A stretch of 64,000 nt of DNA from Chamaesiphon minutus PCC 6605 (GTDB lineage: Bacteria; Cyanobacteriota; Cyanobacteriia; Cyanobacteriales; Chamaesiphonaceae), in contig NC_019697.1 of NCBI RefSeq assembly GCF_000317145.1, forward strand, positions 248,001-312,000. The letters run 5' to 3'. Under the pieces are notes generated by a model. It did not search any database and was not told the DNA's origin. It saw only the letters and a program-made list of their open reading frames with translations. Shown here piece by piece: positions 26,369 through 36,917 of the stretch. Position numbers and translations under genes: made by a program. The first letter of the stretch is position 1. Each line of letters starts with the position of its first letter.

Positions 26369-28723
26369 ATGTCTAATTTGACCTCAACTATCGGTGGTTG
26401 TTACACTCTCCATACCTTTGAGACCTTACTTGATTTGTGGCAACAAATGGCACAGATGCTCGGATCTACCATTTGCTGTGCGACCAATGCAGATTTGCTC
26501 GAGGGTAGCTTGGCGAATCAAGAAATACCCGATACGAGTGTAGATTTGCTGGAAAATTTACCCCGATTTATCCTGCTTTGCTCGGAGCGGTTTCAAGCTT
26601 TACTCATTGGCACCATAGTGCTGGATTCGGAACCAGAGCAGGTCGAGATCGAGATTACTTTTTTGGCAACTGAGATCGAACAGTTTCTCAAGCCCTTAAT
26701 TCCAAATCTGCCCGCAACATTACCGTTAATTACCGAGCCAAATTTTGTCAACGATCGCTATCTAGAAAACCATTTTGCCCAAATGAGTGCGAGCGTGTTG
26801 GCAATTGCCCACAGCCAAAAATCTGCCAGCTTTTCGCTATCCTCAGATTTACCCTCAGTGACATCGCAGGTAACCGATCGGCAAGAACCAGCCAGCATTG
26901 CATTCGATCGCCGCGAGATCGATCTTCAACAACAAGTAGCTCAAGCTAATCTACTCAATCAGATTATTACCCAAATCTATCAAACATTCGATCTGGCTGC
27001 CACGCTGCAATCGGCAGTCGAACAGGTACAAACCTTTTTACATGCAGATCGCCTAATTATCTATCAATTTGAATTTGATAAGAAAGCTAATACCAAAGAT
27101 TTTGAGACCGCTCGTAGCGGCGGAAAAGTCGCTTATGAGTCGATCGGAACTGTCAATCTTCAATCTGTCTTAAACGTTTCAGAACGCGAAGATTGCTTCA
27201 ACGATCGTCAATTATGGCAAAAGTATCGAGATGGCATGACTAAATCGATCGATAATGTCGATCGAGAATATGCTGCCGATCGATGTATGTTGGACTTGAT
27301 GGAGCGATCGCAAATCCAATCTAAATTAGTAGTACCGATCGTGGTTAATACTCAATTATGGGGTTTATTAATCGCGCATCAATGCCACTCTCCACGCCAT
27401 TGGCAAGTCCGAGAAACGCAATTCTTGCAAAAGGTAGCCGAACATTTAGCCCTAGCAATCGATCGTGCGGAGTTATATGCCGCGAGTCTTTGGCATAACC
27501 AAAATCTCGAACGGCGAGTTAACGAACGCACTAGAGAGCTAAGAGATGCCGTCCTCGTTGCCCAAACAGCAAATCAATCCAAAACTGATTTTCTAGCCCT
27601 CCTAAGTCACGAACTACGCACTCCCCTGACGAGTATTTTGGGTTTATCGGCGACGCTATTGCGGCTACCCTTACTCAATCTTAACGAGCGACAACAAAAT
27701 TATCTCAATATCATTCATAATAGTGGCGAACATCTATCAGAATTAATCGATGATATTTTAGATTTTTACAAACTAGAAGTCGGTAAAACTTTTCTAAAAA
27801 TAGGTGAGTTCTATATATCTAAACAAATCGAACAAGTAGTCGAAATCGTCAAGCCCAAAGCCGATTATGCCAAAATCGATATTCAAGTTGAAATCATCAA
27901 TAATAACAGTTTGCCACTCAATGGTCGAGATCTGCGGTTTCGCGGCGATGCCAAACGGGTGCGGCAAATTCTATTAAATATTTTAACCAACGCCATTAAA
28001 TTCACCCCCGATAATGGCACGATCGTAATTAGGGCTTGGTTGGAAGATGGCTTTGTGGTATTTGAAATTGAAGATAGCGGAATTGGGATTGAAGCCGAAC
28101 AAATTCCCCGCTTGTTTAAGAAATTTCATCAACTCGATCGCAATTTCGATCGCGACTATGGTGGCATGGGATTGGGATTAGCAATTACTCAACAACTAGT
28201 CGAACTCCATGGCGGTTCGATCGAAGTCGAATCGGTGCTGGGTTCTGGCTCGACTTTTACCGTCCGCTTAGCCGCACAACCGCTACCAATTCCCGAACGC
28301 AATAATTGGCAGGAAATGGATCGTAAATTAGCATTCCAAGATCCCGAACTCAACCCCATTCCCAACCGAATTATTTTAATCGAGCATGATGAAGATTTAG
28401 CCACATTTATGTGCGATATTCTCACGGCTGCGAGATATCAAGTAACTTGGTTATTATCGGCGGAATCTTCATTTCGACAAATCTCGATGTTCGAGCCAAA
28501 TTTATTAATTATCGATTTGGCACTAAATGCGAACATCGTCGATCGATTACTCGATAATATTCGGCGATCGAGTAAAATTGGCGATACTAAAATTTTGGCG
28601 ATCGCGACTGAAGACGAGATTGTCAGTCCGATTAGTAAGAAATATATCGATGACTATTTATGGAAGCAAGTAAATCCCGAACATTTACTACGGAAAATTA
28701 CTAAGCTCCTTAGCGCAGGGTGA
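26369..28723 (+). CDS. Cyanobacteriochrome-like GAF sensor histidine kinase with degenerate receiver
   Basis: A 784-residue kinase. Residues 1-180 are an unassigned N-terminal region. Residues about 200-375 are a GAF domain of cyanobacteriochrome type; Cys306 lies where the bilin-binding Cys normally is, but the usual Cys-His reads Cys-Met (DRCMLDLMERSQIQSKLVVP). The kinase core has the H box SHELRTPLTS near 411, N box LTNAIKFTPDNG near 540 and G box DSGIGIE near 569. The last 110 residues look like a receiver domain (IILIEHDEDLATFM, LLIIDLAL) without the standard acidic cluster. An insertion sequence replaces the last codons: KLLSAG* instead of KLLSGVESRIREEI*. The protein is otherwise whole. 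Confidence 0.82.
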   Translation: MSNLTSTIGGCYTLHTFETLLDLWQQMAQMLGSTICCATNADLLEGSLANQEIPDTSVDLLENLPRFILLCSERFQALLIGTIVLDSEPEQVEIEITFLATEIEQFLKPLIPNLPATLPLITEPNFVNDRYLENHFAQMSASVLAIAHSQKSASFSLSSDLPSVTSQVTDRQEPASIAFDRREIDLQQQVAQANLLNQIITQIYQTFDLAATLQSAVEQVQTFLHADRLIIYQFEFDKKANTKDFETARSGGKVAYESIGTVNLQSVLNVSEREDCFNDRQLWQKYRDGMTKSIDNVDREYAADRCMLDLMERSQIQSKLVVPIVVNTQLWGLLIAHQCHSPRHWQVRETQFLQKVAEHLALAIDRAELYAASLWHNQNLERRVNERTRELRDAVLVAQTANQSKTDFLALLSHELRTPLTSILGLSATLLRLPLLNLNERQQNYLNIIHNSGEHLSELIDDILDFYKLEVGKTFLKIGEFYISKQIEQVVEIVKPKADYAKIDIQVEIINNNSLPLNGRDLRFRGDAKRVRQILLNILTNAIKFTPDNGTIVIRAWLEDGFVVFEIEDSGIGIEAEQIPRLFKKFHQLDRNFDRDYGGMGLGLAITQQLVELHGGSIEVESVLGSGSTFTVRLAAQPLPIPERNNWQEMDRKLAFQDPELNPIPNRIILIEHDEDLATFMCDILTAARYQVTWLLSAESSFRQISMFEPNLLIIDLALNANIVDRLLDNIRRSSKIGDTKILAIATEDEIVSPISKKYIDDYLWKQVNPEHLLRKITKLLSAG

Positions 28724-30200
28724 ACGCATCAAAATCGGGTGTAATTCGATCGATCAAAACTAGAATAGCTAACTCAATCGTACTTACTAACTAATTGCAC
28801 TTATTACAATGCCAATTGAAACTAAAATCAAACATGAGATCCGATTAATTTAATTTAGTGTAGCAGAAAGCTCGACCAACTCATTAGTCAAGCCGAGATT
28901 AATTAGTGCAAATAAATTACAAAATAGCTTCTAAAAGTTCAGTTGAATATTCTTCGTCAAGTGTCGCCAAGAATCTCTTACTTCTAACACTTAACTTTCG
29001 ACTTTTATTTTCACTAATTATGTTAACTGCTATATGTCGTAAAATCGCAAAATTAGCTGGAGCATTATCTTTCCTAATTCGACTATCATCTTCTTTAAAA
29101 GCAACATCAAGCACCCAGTGAAGAGAATTTTCTATCGACCAATGACTTCTAATTCCCTCTGCTAATTTTTGAGCATCGCTCTCTAGACTACTGATAAAAT
29201 AACGAGTTTCTACACTCGTCTTTCCGCCGACAACTCGAACTGATTCTACCATGCCAATACTAGTTAACTTTTTCCATTTTTGCAGTGGATCTATTTGCTC
29301 CGCAACATCTGTTATCATTAAATAATTACGAATTTCTTCTCTACCTCTATTCATCTCTCTACTGTTGAAGCTACTCAGGTTGAGGTCTTTTCCCTGAGTT
29401 TCAATTGCTTGTTTAAATAGCTGCTTTACTTGTTTGTACAAGGTCGGTTGATTCTTTTTTACAGCAATTACATAATCTGCATCTTTTTCGACGATTTTTT
29501 TGACTATTTCTCTTTGACATCCCATTGCGTCGATGGTAACGATACATCCTGCTAAATCCAAGATTTGAATCAGTTCGGGAAGTGCTGTGATTTCATTAGA
29601 TTTTCCTTCTACTTTCTTTTGACCTAATACTAATCTATTACTTGCAGCCCAGGCACTGACTGTATTAATTACACCTTGACCATTCTTTTCATCTCCTGAG
29701 TTTCGAGATTGTTTTCCATCAAAGGCAATTATTTCTCCTGCGGTTATTTTACTTATTCCTTTAATCCAACTCAGGAATGATTTATTAAATTCATCAGGAT
29801 TAATTTGTGAAAATACTCTAGCAAATGTATCATGAGATGGGATTCCATTCGGTAGTTCTAGGAACTTTTCTAACCATTTTTTTCTGGCTATACCATACAT
29901 TTCTATATCTATCCATCCGTCCGCCCCACATACTACAGCACAAATGGAGATCGTGATGATGTCGATTAGTTTATGTTTTTTTCCACGTTCAATCCTAATG
30001 TCTTCTATGTCGTCAAAGTGTTCTGCGATACTATGCTTAGGCTTCAGCTTCATTTTACATGATATTAGTTCCAAATCAACTTAACACAATTAATTAGCTA
30101 AAGCTATCGACGGGTATAGATTTCACATCTTTGATGAATCAAATTTACATCTAGTTTCTAAGTGTTTTTAATAATATAAGATTTAAGTGCGTTCACCCTG
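28716..30200. mobile_element. ISAs1-type insertion sequence, complete, with 10-bp target duplication
   Basis: A 1485-bp element whose ends are CAGGGTGAACGCA and its exact complement (13 bp, with partial matching beyond). It is flanked by the 10-bp direct repeat CTCCTTAGCG (28706-28715 and 30201-30210), the length typical of ISAs1. One intact transposase on the minus strand. It interrupts the 3' end of the histidine kinase gene. Confidence 0.92.
28917..30053 (-). CDS. ISAs1 family transposase
   Basis: A 378-residue DDE transposase. Visible family landmarks are the N-terminal HFDDIEDIR...KHKLIDII, the first Asp in IIAFDGKQSR, the second in VTIDAMGCQ, and the Glu in HWSIENSLHWVLDVAF. Length is normal and no frameshift is seen, so the element is probably active or recently active. 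ATG at 30053 chosen; the frame extends to a TTG at 30074. Confidence 0.92.
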   Translation of the reverse strand: MKLKPKHSIAEHFDDIEDIRIERGKKHKLIDIITISICAVVCGADGWIDIEMYGIARKKWLEKFLELPNGIPSHDTFARVFSQINPDEFNKSFLSWIKGISKITAGEIIAFDGKQSRNSGDEKNGQGVINTVSAWAASNRLVLGQKKVEGKSNEITALPELIQILDLAGCIVTIDAMGCQREIVKKIVEKDADYVIAVKKNQPTLYKQVKQLFKQAIETQGKDLNLSSFNSREMNRGREEIRNYLMITDVAEQIDPLQKWKKLTSIGMVESVRVVGGKTSVETRYFISSLESDAQKLAEGIRSHWSIENSLHWVLDVAFKEDDSRIRKDNAPANFAILRHIAVNIISENKSRKLSVRSKRFLATLDEEYSTELLEAIL

Positions 30201-30300
30201 CTCCTTAGCGGTGTCGAAAGTAGGATACGGGAAGAGATTTAATCGATAATTGATAAGCTGTTAGTCATTTAATTGTCCTCGCCCGCCCCCCACTGTCTCG

Positions 30301-30336
30301 CTCGCTCGTAACCGTCGGGAAACAAAGGCGTGCGCA
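30301..30336. repeat. Dispersed repeat, GCACGCCTTTGTTTCCCGACGG family (copy 3)
   Basis: Inverted copy (AACCGTCGGGAAACAAAGGC) of the short repeat at 1717 and 2459, preceded by CTCGCTCGCTCG. Lies in the 319-bp gap before the next gene. Confidence 0.55.
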
Positions 30337-30391
30337 AATCGCTCCCAGCTTTCAGAAAATTTCGACAGTATCGCTGCCGATTAAAATCGGA

Positions 30392-30461
30392 GCTGATGTT
30401 GTAAAGTCCGCCTACGCGGACTGATTAACTAGTCCGCGTAGGCGGACTTTGCAACATCAGC
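30392..30461. repeat. Long palindrome, copy B
   Basis: 31-bp arms with one mismatch around an 8-nt loop, sharing the GTCCGCCTACGCGGACT arm and the trailing CAGCCGAGACTT..AGTCTCCAGG with copy A at 5085-5144. It lies downstream of the gene at 30530 and may terminate it. Confidence 0.75.
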
Positions 30462-30529
30462 CGAGACTTCTAGTCTCCAGGCATCTCCGATCCCGTTAGC
30501 ATAGCCTGAGCGGAAAAACTTAGGTTATC

Positions 30530-31060
30530 TTAATTGAGCGCAGAACCTGCGGCAAGAGTGACGGGTTTGGTGCCGATAATTTGCAAGTGACGATTGTGAT
30601 AAAAACCGCGTTTAAAGCCGGGGAACTGCCACTGATAACCGTCAGTATCGAGATGCGCCGCCATCAATTTCGACCACTCACCTACGCGGTGAGCCGCTCT
30701 TGATAACTTTAATGGTTCGACACTCAATCGCTGTGCTAATTGTGCTAGCTCTAATTTTAGAGTAGTGGCAATTTCACCCTGACTATCGATCGTCAAAATT
30801 GGGGCATCTTTAGCTTGAGTAAGCGTTGTTAGAATATCGCACACTCGATCGTTACCTTGTTGATGGAGATCGAGTAACTCTGTCAACCGATCGATCGCAC
30901 TCAGAGAATGCGGCTCTACTGTGGTATTGCGGCAAGAATTTAAGAGCTGTGTGAGCGACTTAATTTGTGCTTGTTGCTGTTGAAGTTGTTGTTGATGAGT
31001 AGTCAAAGTTTGATGGACAGATTGAGCCAATCTGTCGAACTCTCGATCGAGAATTGTCAT
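30530..31060 (-). CDS. Coiled-coil protein of unknown function
   Basis: A 176-residue protein with an N-terminal glutamine-rich coiled coil (HQTLTTHQQQLQQQQAQIKS, residues 16-50) and a C-terminal region (LAQRLSVEPLKLSRAAHRVG ... GYQWQFPGFKRGFYH) that could contain a helix-turn-helix but has no clear family. No membrane segment. No operon partner. Cytoplasmic DNA- or protein-binding role is only a guess. Confidence 0.5.
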   Translation of the reverse strand: MTILDREFDRLAQSVHQTLTTHQQQLQQQQAQIKSLTQLLNSCRNTTVEPHSLSAIDRLTELLDLHQQGNDRVCDILTTLTQAKDAPILTIDSQGEIATTLKLELAQLAQRLSVEPLKLSRAAHRVGEWSKLMAAHLDTDGYQWQFPGFKRGFYHNRHLQIIGTKPVTLAAGSALN

Positions 31061-31840
31061 AAAGTTTAGGTGCAGGTTAAGGTGAAGATGTTCGGAAAAA
31101 ACGTAGGTTTGGATTCGTGCTAAAAATCTAAGTACGTAGGCAAAATTAAATATAAAGTCTATCTAGGTTGAGCTTCAAAACTCACCTCCAACAACAGCAA
31201 TGTTTTCTGTACGGTGGCTCTTTTATATTTAATTGAACTTAATTACTTAGGTTCGGTCGTAAAAATAGGAATGTTCGTGGAGATGCAGCACCAAATTGAT
31301 GTCGGGATCTAGCCATTAACAAATTACGCGGTGGAGTGTGCGCGCTTTGACAGTTTCTACCCCATGCTATAGTTCCCGATTTAAACTCGATCGCAACAGC
31401 TTTCCCCAAACTTAATTTGAGACCAATTCGCTTGAGTAGGGCTACAGATGGCAGCAGAGAGAGTAGAGGTTAGCGATTCGCGCACGCCTTTGTTTCCTGA
31501 CGGCTACGATCGACCGCCGCCTAAGCGGCGCGCAAGCTTCGAGACAGAGAGTAGAAGGGATGTGGAGTCGAAGCTTAAAGAATTGGTATGAGACGATCCT
31601 CTTTTTTTACTACCTCCGATCGCGAAAAATGTTTGGTATATCAAGGAACAGTTTTGCTAGTTTGAGGGGTAGATAGTTGAGCTACTGGAAATCGCGCTCC
31701 ATATTTGAGGTTATTAAATTTGCCACGAAGTGACCTAAAACCCCTTAAGATAGATCGGAATTCATAATTAACCACTAACTTCTCATCACTACCCTCTAAC
31801 ACATCCCCATCCACCCATCCACCCATCCACCCATAACCCT
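31061..31840. other. Intergenic region upstream of carB
   Basis: 780 bp without a credible ORF. It holds a copy of the GCACGCCTTTGTTTCCTGACGG repeat (31483-31503), a possible promoter TTGACA(31348)-N15-TATAGT, and a tandem CATCCACC array (about 31801-31835) that ends 5 bp before the carB ATG, where a ribosome-binding site would be expected. Confidence 0.5.
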
Positions 31841-34800
31841 ATGCCGCGCCGGACTGACATACACAAAATCTTACTCTTAGGTTCTGGACCGATCGCGATC
31901 GGACAAGGGTGTGAATTTGACTACTCTGGCACTCAGGCTTGTAAAGCACTTCGCGAAGAAGGTTATTACGTCATTTTGGTCAACTCCAATCCGGCGACCA
32001 TTATGACCGATCCAGATACAGCAGATCGCACCTATATCGAACCGTTAACCCCAGAGTTGGTCGAAAAAGTAATTATTAAAGAGCGTCCCGACGCTCTGCT
32101 ACCAACGATGGGGGGACAGACAGCTTTAAATATTGCCGTGAGTCTGTCCAAATCTGGAGTACTGGATAAATATGGCGTAGAATTGATCGGTGCGAAATTA
32201 CCCGCGATCGAAATGGCCGAAGATCGGTTGTTATTTAAGGAAGCGATGGCGAGGATCGGGGTGCCAGTTTGTCCGTCAGGTATCGCTACCAGCCTGCTAG
32301 AGGCTCGAGAAGTTGCCAAACAGATTGGGACGTATCCGCTGATTATTCGCCCCGCATTTACCCTTGGGGGTGCCGGAGGTGGGATTGCTTACAATCAAGA
32401 AGAATTTGAAGCGATCGTACATACCGGACTAGATGCTTCACCTGTAGACCAGATTTTGGTCGAAAAATCGCTGCTGGGTTGGAAGGAGTACGAGCTAGAG
32501 GTGATGAGGGATCTAGCGGATAATGTGGTAATTATTTGTTCGATCGAGAATATCGATCCGATGGGGATTCATACAGGCGATTCGATTACCGTCGCTCCCG
32601 CGCAAACGCTGACGGACAAAGAATATCAGCGGCTGCGGGATGCTTCGATTAAAATCATTCGCGAAATTGGCGTCGAGACGGGGGGTTCTAATATTCAGTT
32701 TGCGGTACATCCCCACACGGGTGAGTTTATCGTCATCGAGATGAATCCCCGCGTCAGTCGTTCTTCGGCATTAGCATCTAAGGCTACCGGATTCCCGATC
32801 GCCAAATTTGCGGCTAAATTAGCGGTAGGTTATACTCTCGACGAAATTCCCAACGATATTACTAAAAAAACACCCGCTTCCTTCGAGCCGACGATCGACT
32901 ATGTGGTGACCAAAATCCCTCGGTTCGCCTTTGAAAAATTTGCGGGTTCTTCGCAAACACTGACCACTCAAATGAAGTCCGTCGGCGAAGCCATGGCAAT
33001 CGGACGGACATTCCAAGAGTCATTTCAAAAAGCCTTACGCTCGCTCGAAATCGGTCGATTTGGCTGGGGTTGCGATCGCGATGAATCGTTACCCTCGATC
33101 GAACAAGTCCGTTCGATGCTGCGAACTCCGACACCCGATCGGATCTTTAGCATCCGCCATGCCATGCAACTGAAGCTGTCTGTAGAAGACATCTATGAGC
33201 TGACGGGAGTCGATCCGTGGTTCCTAGATAAAATGCAAGATATCCTCACCACCGAATCCTTCCTCAAAACCCAACAATTAACATCGCTTACCAAACCGCA
33301 ATTATGGGATATCAAACGGCAAGGTTTTAGCGATCGACAGATTGCTTATGCCACCAAAACTACCGAAGATATCGTCCGCACCTATCGTAAATCGTTGGGC
33401 GTAGTTCCCGCTTACAAATTAGTCGATACCTGCGCCGCCGAATTTGAAGCCGAGACGCCTTATTACTACTCCACCTACGAAGAAGAAACCGAAGTCATCC
33501 CTTCCACCCGTCGCAAAGTAATGATCCTTGGCGGCGGCCCCAATCGGATCGGCCAAGGGATCGAATTCGACTACTGTTGCTGTCATGCTGCCTACGCACT
33601 CAGCAAGCAGGGATTTGAAACGATCATGGTCAATTCTAATCCTGAAACCGTTTCTACCGATTATGACACCAGCGATCGCTTATATTTCGAGCCGCTAACC
33701 AAAGAAGACGTCTTAAATATCATCGAAGCCGAGCAGCCAGAAGGAATTATCATCCAATTCGGCGGCCAAACTCCGCTCAAATTAGCCGTACCGCTCCAAT
33801 CATATTTAACCGCCCAAGCCAACGAACCCAACGGCGTCCAGACCAAAATTTGGGGGACTAGTCCCGATTCGATCGATATGGCCGAAGATCGAGAACGGTT
33901 CGAGCTAGTCTTGCGCCAATTAGACATCCAACAGCCCGCCAACGGCATGGCGCGCGATTATGATGACGCCCTCTTGGTTGCCAATCGGATCGGCTATCCC
34001 GTCGTCGTCCGCCCCTCATACGTCCTCGGCGGACGCGCGATGGAAATCGTCTATTCCGACACCGAACTCGAACGCTATATGACCTATGCGGTGCAGGTAG
34101 AACCCGATCACCCCATTTTAATCGATAAGTTCTTAGAGAATGCCATAGAAGTCGATGTAGACGCCATTGCGGACGCATCTGGGCACGTCGTCATCGGCGG
34201 CATTATGGAGCACATCGAGCAAGCTGGAATTCACTCAGGAGATTCTGCCTGTTCGTTACCTTATGTCTCGCTCTCTGACAATACGATCGCGACAATTCGC
34301 CAGTGGACGGTACAACTGGCTCGATCTCTCAAAGTCATCGGCTTGATGAATATCCAATTCGCCGTTCAAGGCGATCGAGTATACATCATCGAAGCCAATC
34401 CCCGCGCCTCGCGCACCGTCCCCTTCGTCGCCAAAGCCACAGGCGTACCGCTCGCAGGTTATGCCGCACGGATTATGTCTGGCGAAACCCTCACTAGCTT
34501 GGACTATACCGCCGAAGTGATTCCGACCCACATTGCCGTCAAAGAAGCCGTCTTACCCTTCGACAGATTTCCAGGTACCGATACAATTTTGGGGCCAGAA
34601 ATGCGATCGACAGGCGAAGTCATGGGCATCGATGTCGAATTCGGACGCGCATACGCCAAAGCCGAACTCGCCGCCGGACAAAAATTACCCCTCACGGGCA
34701 AAGTCTTTATCTCCACTAGCGATCGCGATAAAATCGCCGTCGTCCCCGTAGCTCGCGATCTGATCGCTCTGGGCTTCAAAATTATCGCCACATCCGGTAC

Positions 34801-35098
34801 CAAAAAAGTCTTGGAGGAACACGGCTTAGTCGTCGAGTCAGTCCTCAAACTCCACGAAGGTCGCCCCAATGTCGTCGATATCATTAAAAACGGCCAAATT
34901 CAACTAATTATCAACACCCCCTCTGGTGAAGAAGCCCAAGCCGACGGCAAACTCATCCGCCGCACGGCATTAGTCTACAAGATCGGCATGGTCACCACGA
35001 TCGCTGGAGCCAAAGCCACCGCCGCCGCCATCGCCGCCCTCCAATCGCACCCCCTAGAAGTCAAAGCCCTCCAAGACTACATCGGCCTCGGTCGTTAA
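31841..35098 (+). CDS. carB: Carbamoyl-phosphate synthase large subunit
   Basis: Makes carbamoyl phosphate from ammonia (supplied by CarA), bicarbonate and two ATP for arginine and pyrimidine synthesis. The 1085-residue protein has both ATP-grasp halves: first half from [20 protein letters not shown], second half from [20 protein letters not shown] near residue 559, and the C-terminal MGS-like allosteric domain ([11 protein letters not shown] ... [15 protein letters not shown]). Length matches the family (1073 in E. coli). carA is not in the window. No Shine-Dalgarno is visible because a CATCCACC array occupies the upstream site. Confidence 0.98.
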   Translation: MPRRTDIHKILLLGSGPIAIGQGCEFDYSGTQACKALREEGYYVILVNSNPATIMTDPDTADRTYIEPLTPELVEKVIIKERPDALLPTMGGQTALNIAVSLSKSGVLDKYGVELIGAKLPAIEMAEDRLLFKEAMARIGVPVCPSGIATSLLEAREVAKQIGTYPLIIRPAFTLGGAGGGIAYNQEEFEAIVHTGLDASPVDQILVEKSLLGWKEYELEVMRDLADNVVIICSIENIDPMGIHTGDSITVAPAQTLTDKEYQRLRDASIKIIREIGVETGGSNIQFAVHPHTGEFIVIEMNPRVSRSSALASKATGFPIAKFAAKLAVGYTLDEIPNDITKKTPASFEPTIDYVVTKIPRFAFEKFAGSSQTLTTQMKSVGEAMAIGRTFQESFQKALRSLEIGRFGWGCDRDESLPSIEQVRSMLRTPTPDRIFSIRHAMQLKLSVEDIYELTGVDPWFLDKMQDILTTESFLKTQQLTSLTKPQLWDIKRQGFSDRQIAYATKTTEDIVRTYRKSLGVVPAYKLVDTCAAEFEAETPYYYSTYEEETEVIPSTRRKVMILGGGPNRIGQGIEFDYCCCHAAYALSKQGFETIMVNSNPETVSTDYDTSDRLYFEPLTKEDVLNIIEAEQPEGIIIQFGGQTPLKLAVPLQSYLTAQANEPNGVQTKIWGTSPDSIDMAEDRERFELVLRQLDIQQPANGMARDYDDALLVANRIGYPVVVRPSYVLGGRAMEIVYSDTELERYMTYAVQVEPDHPILIDKFLENAIEVDVDAIADASGHVVIGGIMEHIEQAGIHSGDSACSLPYVSLSDNTIATIRQWTVQLARSLKVIGLMNIQFAVQGDRVYIIEANPRASRTVPFVAKATGVPLAGYAARIMSGETLTSLDYTAEVIPTHIAVKEAVLPFDRFPGTDTILGPEMRSTGEVMGIDVEFGRAYAKAELAAGQKLPLTGKVFISTSDRDKIAVVPVARDLIALGFKIIATSGTKKVLEEHGLVVESVLKLHEGRPNVVDIIKNGQIQLIINTPSGEEAQADGKLIRRTALVYKIGMVTTIAGAKATAAAIAALQSHPLEVKALQDYIGLGR

Positions 35099-35122
35099 AT
35101 AATCGATCGTCCCTAAAAAATT

Positions 35123-35172
35123 CCCTTCTTTTCGAGACCCTACGTCAACGCGTAGCATCTCGAAGAGAAGGG
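35123..35172 (+). terminator. Hairpin after carB
   Basis: A 15-bp stem (CCCTTCTTTTCGAGA with TCTCGAAGAGAAGGG, one G-T-type mismatch) enclosing TACGTCAACGCGTAGC, 24 bp beyond the carB stop. Confidence 0.5.
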
Positions 35173-35253
35173 TAGGGTGAGTCACAATCCTCACGATCGT
35201 CCTCACAGCGCACCAAGCAGCCAGACAAGGTAAGACAGTTTAACAGCCCAGGG

Positions 35254-35281
35254 TAGCCACAGGGGGTAACCCTTATGGCTA
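35254..35281 (-). terminator. Possible hairpin after glutathione peroxidase
   Basis: TAGCCA/TGGCTA and GGG/CCC pair across a short loop, about 30 bp downstream of the minus-strand gene. Weak T-run. Confidence 0.3.
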
Positions 35282-35311
35282 AATGTATAGAGGTGTTAAC
35301 TGTTGTGTTTC

Positions 35312-35797
35312 TTACCCCAACAGTGCTTCGATATCTTTAGCAATATCCTTCGGATCGGTATTTGAGCCATAGCGTTTGACAACCTTTCCACTACCATCGA
35401 CCAAAAACTTGGTAAAATTCCATTCGATCGCTTCTGTTCCTAAAATTCCTGGTGCGGCTTTCTCTAAATACTTAAACAGTGGATGAGCACTGGCACCATT
35501 GACATCGACCTTTTGAAATAACGGAAAAGATACGCCATATCTGGTTTCGCAAAAAGACTGAATATCCTGCGCGCTACCTGGCTCTTGTTGTCCGAATTGG
35601 TTGCAAGGAAAACCTAATACTGCAAATTCTTTGCTAGCATATTTATCCTGCAACTCTTGCAAACCTTTATATTGAGGGGTATAACCACACTGACTGGCGG
35701 TATTGACAATCAGCAAAACTTTGTCGCGATAAGTACTCATCTCGATGGGTTGACCTTCAATGCTGGTAGCAGAAAAGTCGTAAACAGTTGATGACAT
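35312..35797 (-). CDS. Glutathione peroxidase (cysteine type)
   Basis: Reduces hydroperoxides, in cyanobacteria usually with thioredoxin or NADPH rather than glutathione. The 161-residue protein has NTASQCGYTPQYKGL with the peroxidatic Cys (no selenocysteine), FPCNQFGQQEPG with the second Cys region, and WNFTKFLVDGSG containing the Trp-Asn of the active site. Cytoplasmic, no signal peptide. Monocistronic and divergent from cobK. Confidence 0.93.
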   Translation of the reverse strand: MSSTVYDFSATSIEGQPIEMSTYRDKVLLIVNTASQCGYTPQYKGLQELQDKYASKEFAVLGFPCNQFGQQEPGSAQDIQSFCETRYGVSFPLFQKVDVNGASAHPLFKYLEKAAPGILGTEAIEWNFTKFLVDGSGKVVKRYGSNTDPKDIAKDIEALLG

Positions 35798-35867
35798 AAG
35801 AATTTTTGCAATTTGTAAATACTGACTTACTTATTATTATGGAAGTATCTCAAACTTGCTAGGCGCG

Positions 35868-36632
35868 ATGAAACGACTTGTCATTGTCGGGGGAACTGGA
35901 GATGCACTGCAATTAGCCAAACGCGCGATTCTCTTGCAGAGAGGCTTCGCCAACGATCTACCAGGGTTAGAAGTAATTACCACTCTCGCGGGCAGAACTC
36001 GCGAACCGAACTCGATTTCCGGCTCGGTGCGAATCGGTGGCTTTGGCGGCGAAGCTGGTTTGATAGACTATTTGCAGACAGAGAAAATCGATCTCATTAT
36101 CGATGCTACCCACCCATTTGCGGCGCAAATTTCTTGGCATGTGGCAAATGCCGCGACTGAGGTGGGGATGCCCCGATTGATGCTCGTGCGCCCCGCGTGG
36201 ACGCGTTCGCCTGAAGATAATTGGATTGAGGTGGAGAGTATCGAAGCGGCGATAGCGGCGATTCCAGCTAGCGCAGAGCGAATCTTTGTAACGATCGGCA
36301 GACAACAACTCGCCCCATTTGCCAATCTGACAGATCGCTGGTGTTTGATGAGATCGATCGATCCGCCCGATCCGAGTATCCCATTACCACCGGGCAAATT
36401 ATTACTCGATCGAGGGCCATTTAATCTCGAAGCAGAACGTCAATTATTTAAAGAGTATCAAATTCAAGCGATCGTCAGTAAAAATAGCGGCGGCGATGCT
36501 ACTTATGCCAAAATTATTGCCGCGCGGGAGTTGAGTTTACCAGTGGTAATGGTACAACGTCCGATCGTACCTGATGGCGAACTGGTTGCAGATGTAGCAG
36601 GTGCGATCGAGTGGTTGCAGCAGCGACTGTAA
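35868..36632 (+). CDS. cobK: Precorrin-6A/cobalt-precorrin-6A reductase
   Basis: Reduces the macrocycle at the precorrin-6 step of cobalamin synthesis using NADPH. The 254-residue protein begins with the nucleotide-binding RLVIVGGTGDALQLAK, then IDATHPFAAQISWHVANAA, the family landmark, and ends with VSKNSGGDATYAKIIAAREL. ATG at 35868 chosen over a TTG at 35856. The 70-bp gap to the divergent peroxidase gene leaves no room for a cobalamin riboswitch. No other cobalamin genes are adjacent. Confidence 0.9.
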   Translation: MKRLVIVGGTGDALQLAKRAILLQRGFANDLPGLEVITTLAGRTREPNSISGSVRIGGFGGEAGLIDYLQTEKIDLIIDATHPFAAQISWHVANAATEVGMPRLMLVRPAWTRSPEDNWIEVESIEAAIAAIPASAERIFVTIGRQQLAPFANLTDRWCLMRSIDPPDPSIPLPPGKLLLDRGPFNLEAERQLFKEYQIQAIVSKNSGGDATYAKIIAARELSLPVVMVQRPIVPDGELVADVAGAIEWLQQRL

Positions 36633-36740
36633 TCAATGGCGATCTTGTTAAAGATGCTCTATAGCTGCGCCGATCGCTCAGAGAAGAACATATTTCTTTA
36701 CTAAGTAGATGGGCACAATTAAATATAAAATACCGCGTAG

Positions 36741-36757
36741 GGTGGGCAGTGCCCACC
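36741..36757. repeat. GGTGGGCAGTGCCCACC palindrome, inverted copy
   Basis: Followed by ATCTAGGTTTCAGGCAT, the complement of the sequence flanking copy 1 at 14060. Confirms a repeat unit of about 35 bp. Confidence 0.6.
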
Positions 36758-36917
36758 ATCTAGGTTTCAGGCATAATCTATTTGATAAATAATTGCACCT
36801 ACTTACTTATATAGTGCCTATTTTCTAAGAATTAATGACTTTGTGGGGTTAACATAAATCGTTCCCAGAGGTTAATCTTGAGGAGCAAAACATTAACCTA
36901 CCTACAAACGAAAATAT

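Noticed and set aside
32032-34884. Several long antisense ORFs inside carB
   Set aside because: Typical mirror frames of a GC-balanced conserved gene; no independent evidence.
35798-35867. Cobalamin riboswitch before cobK
   Set aside because: The gap is too short and has no B12-box-like sequence.
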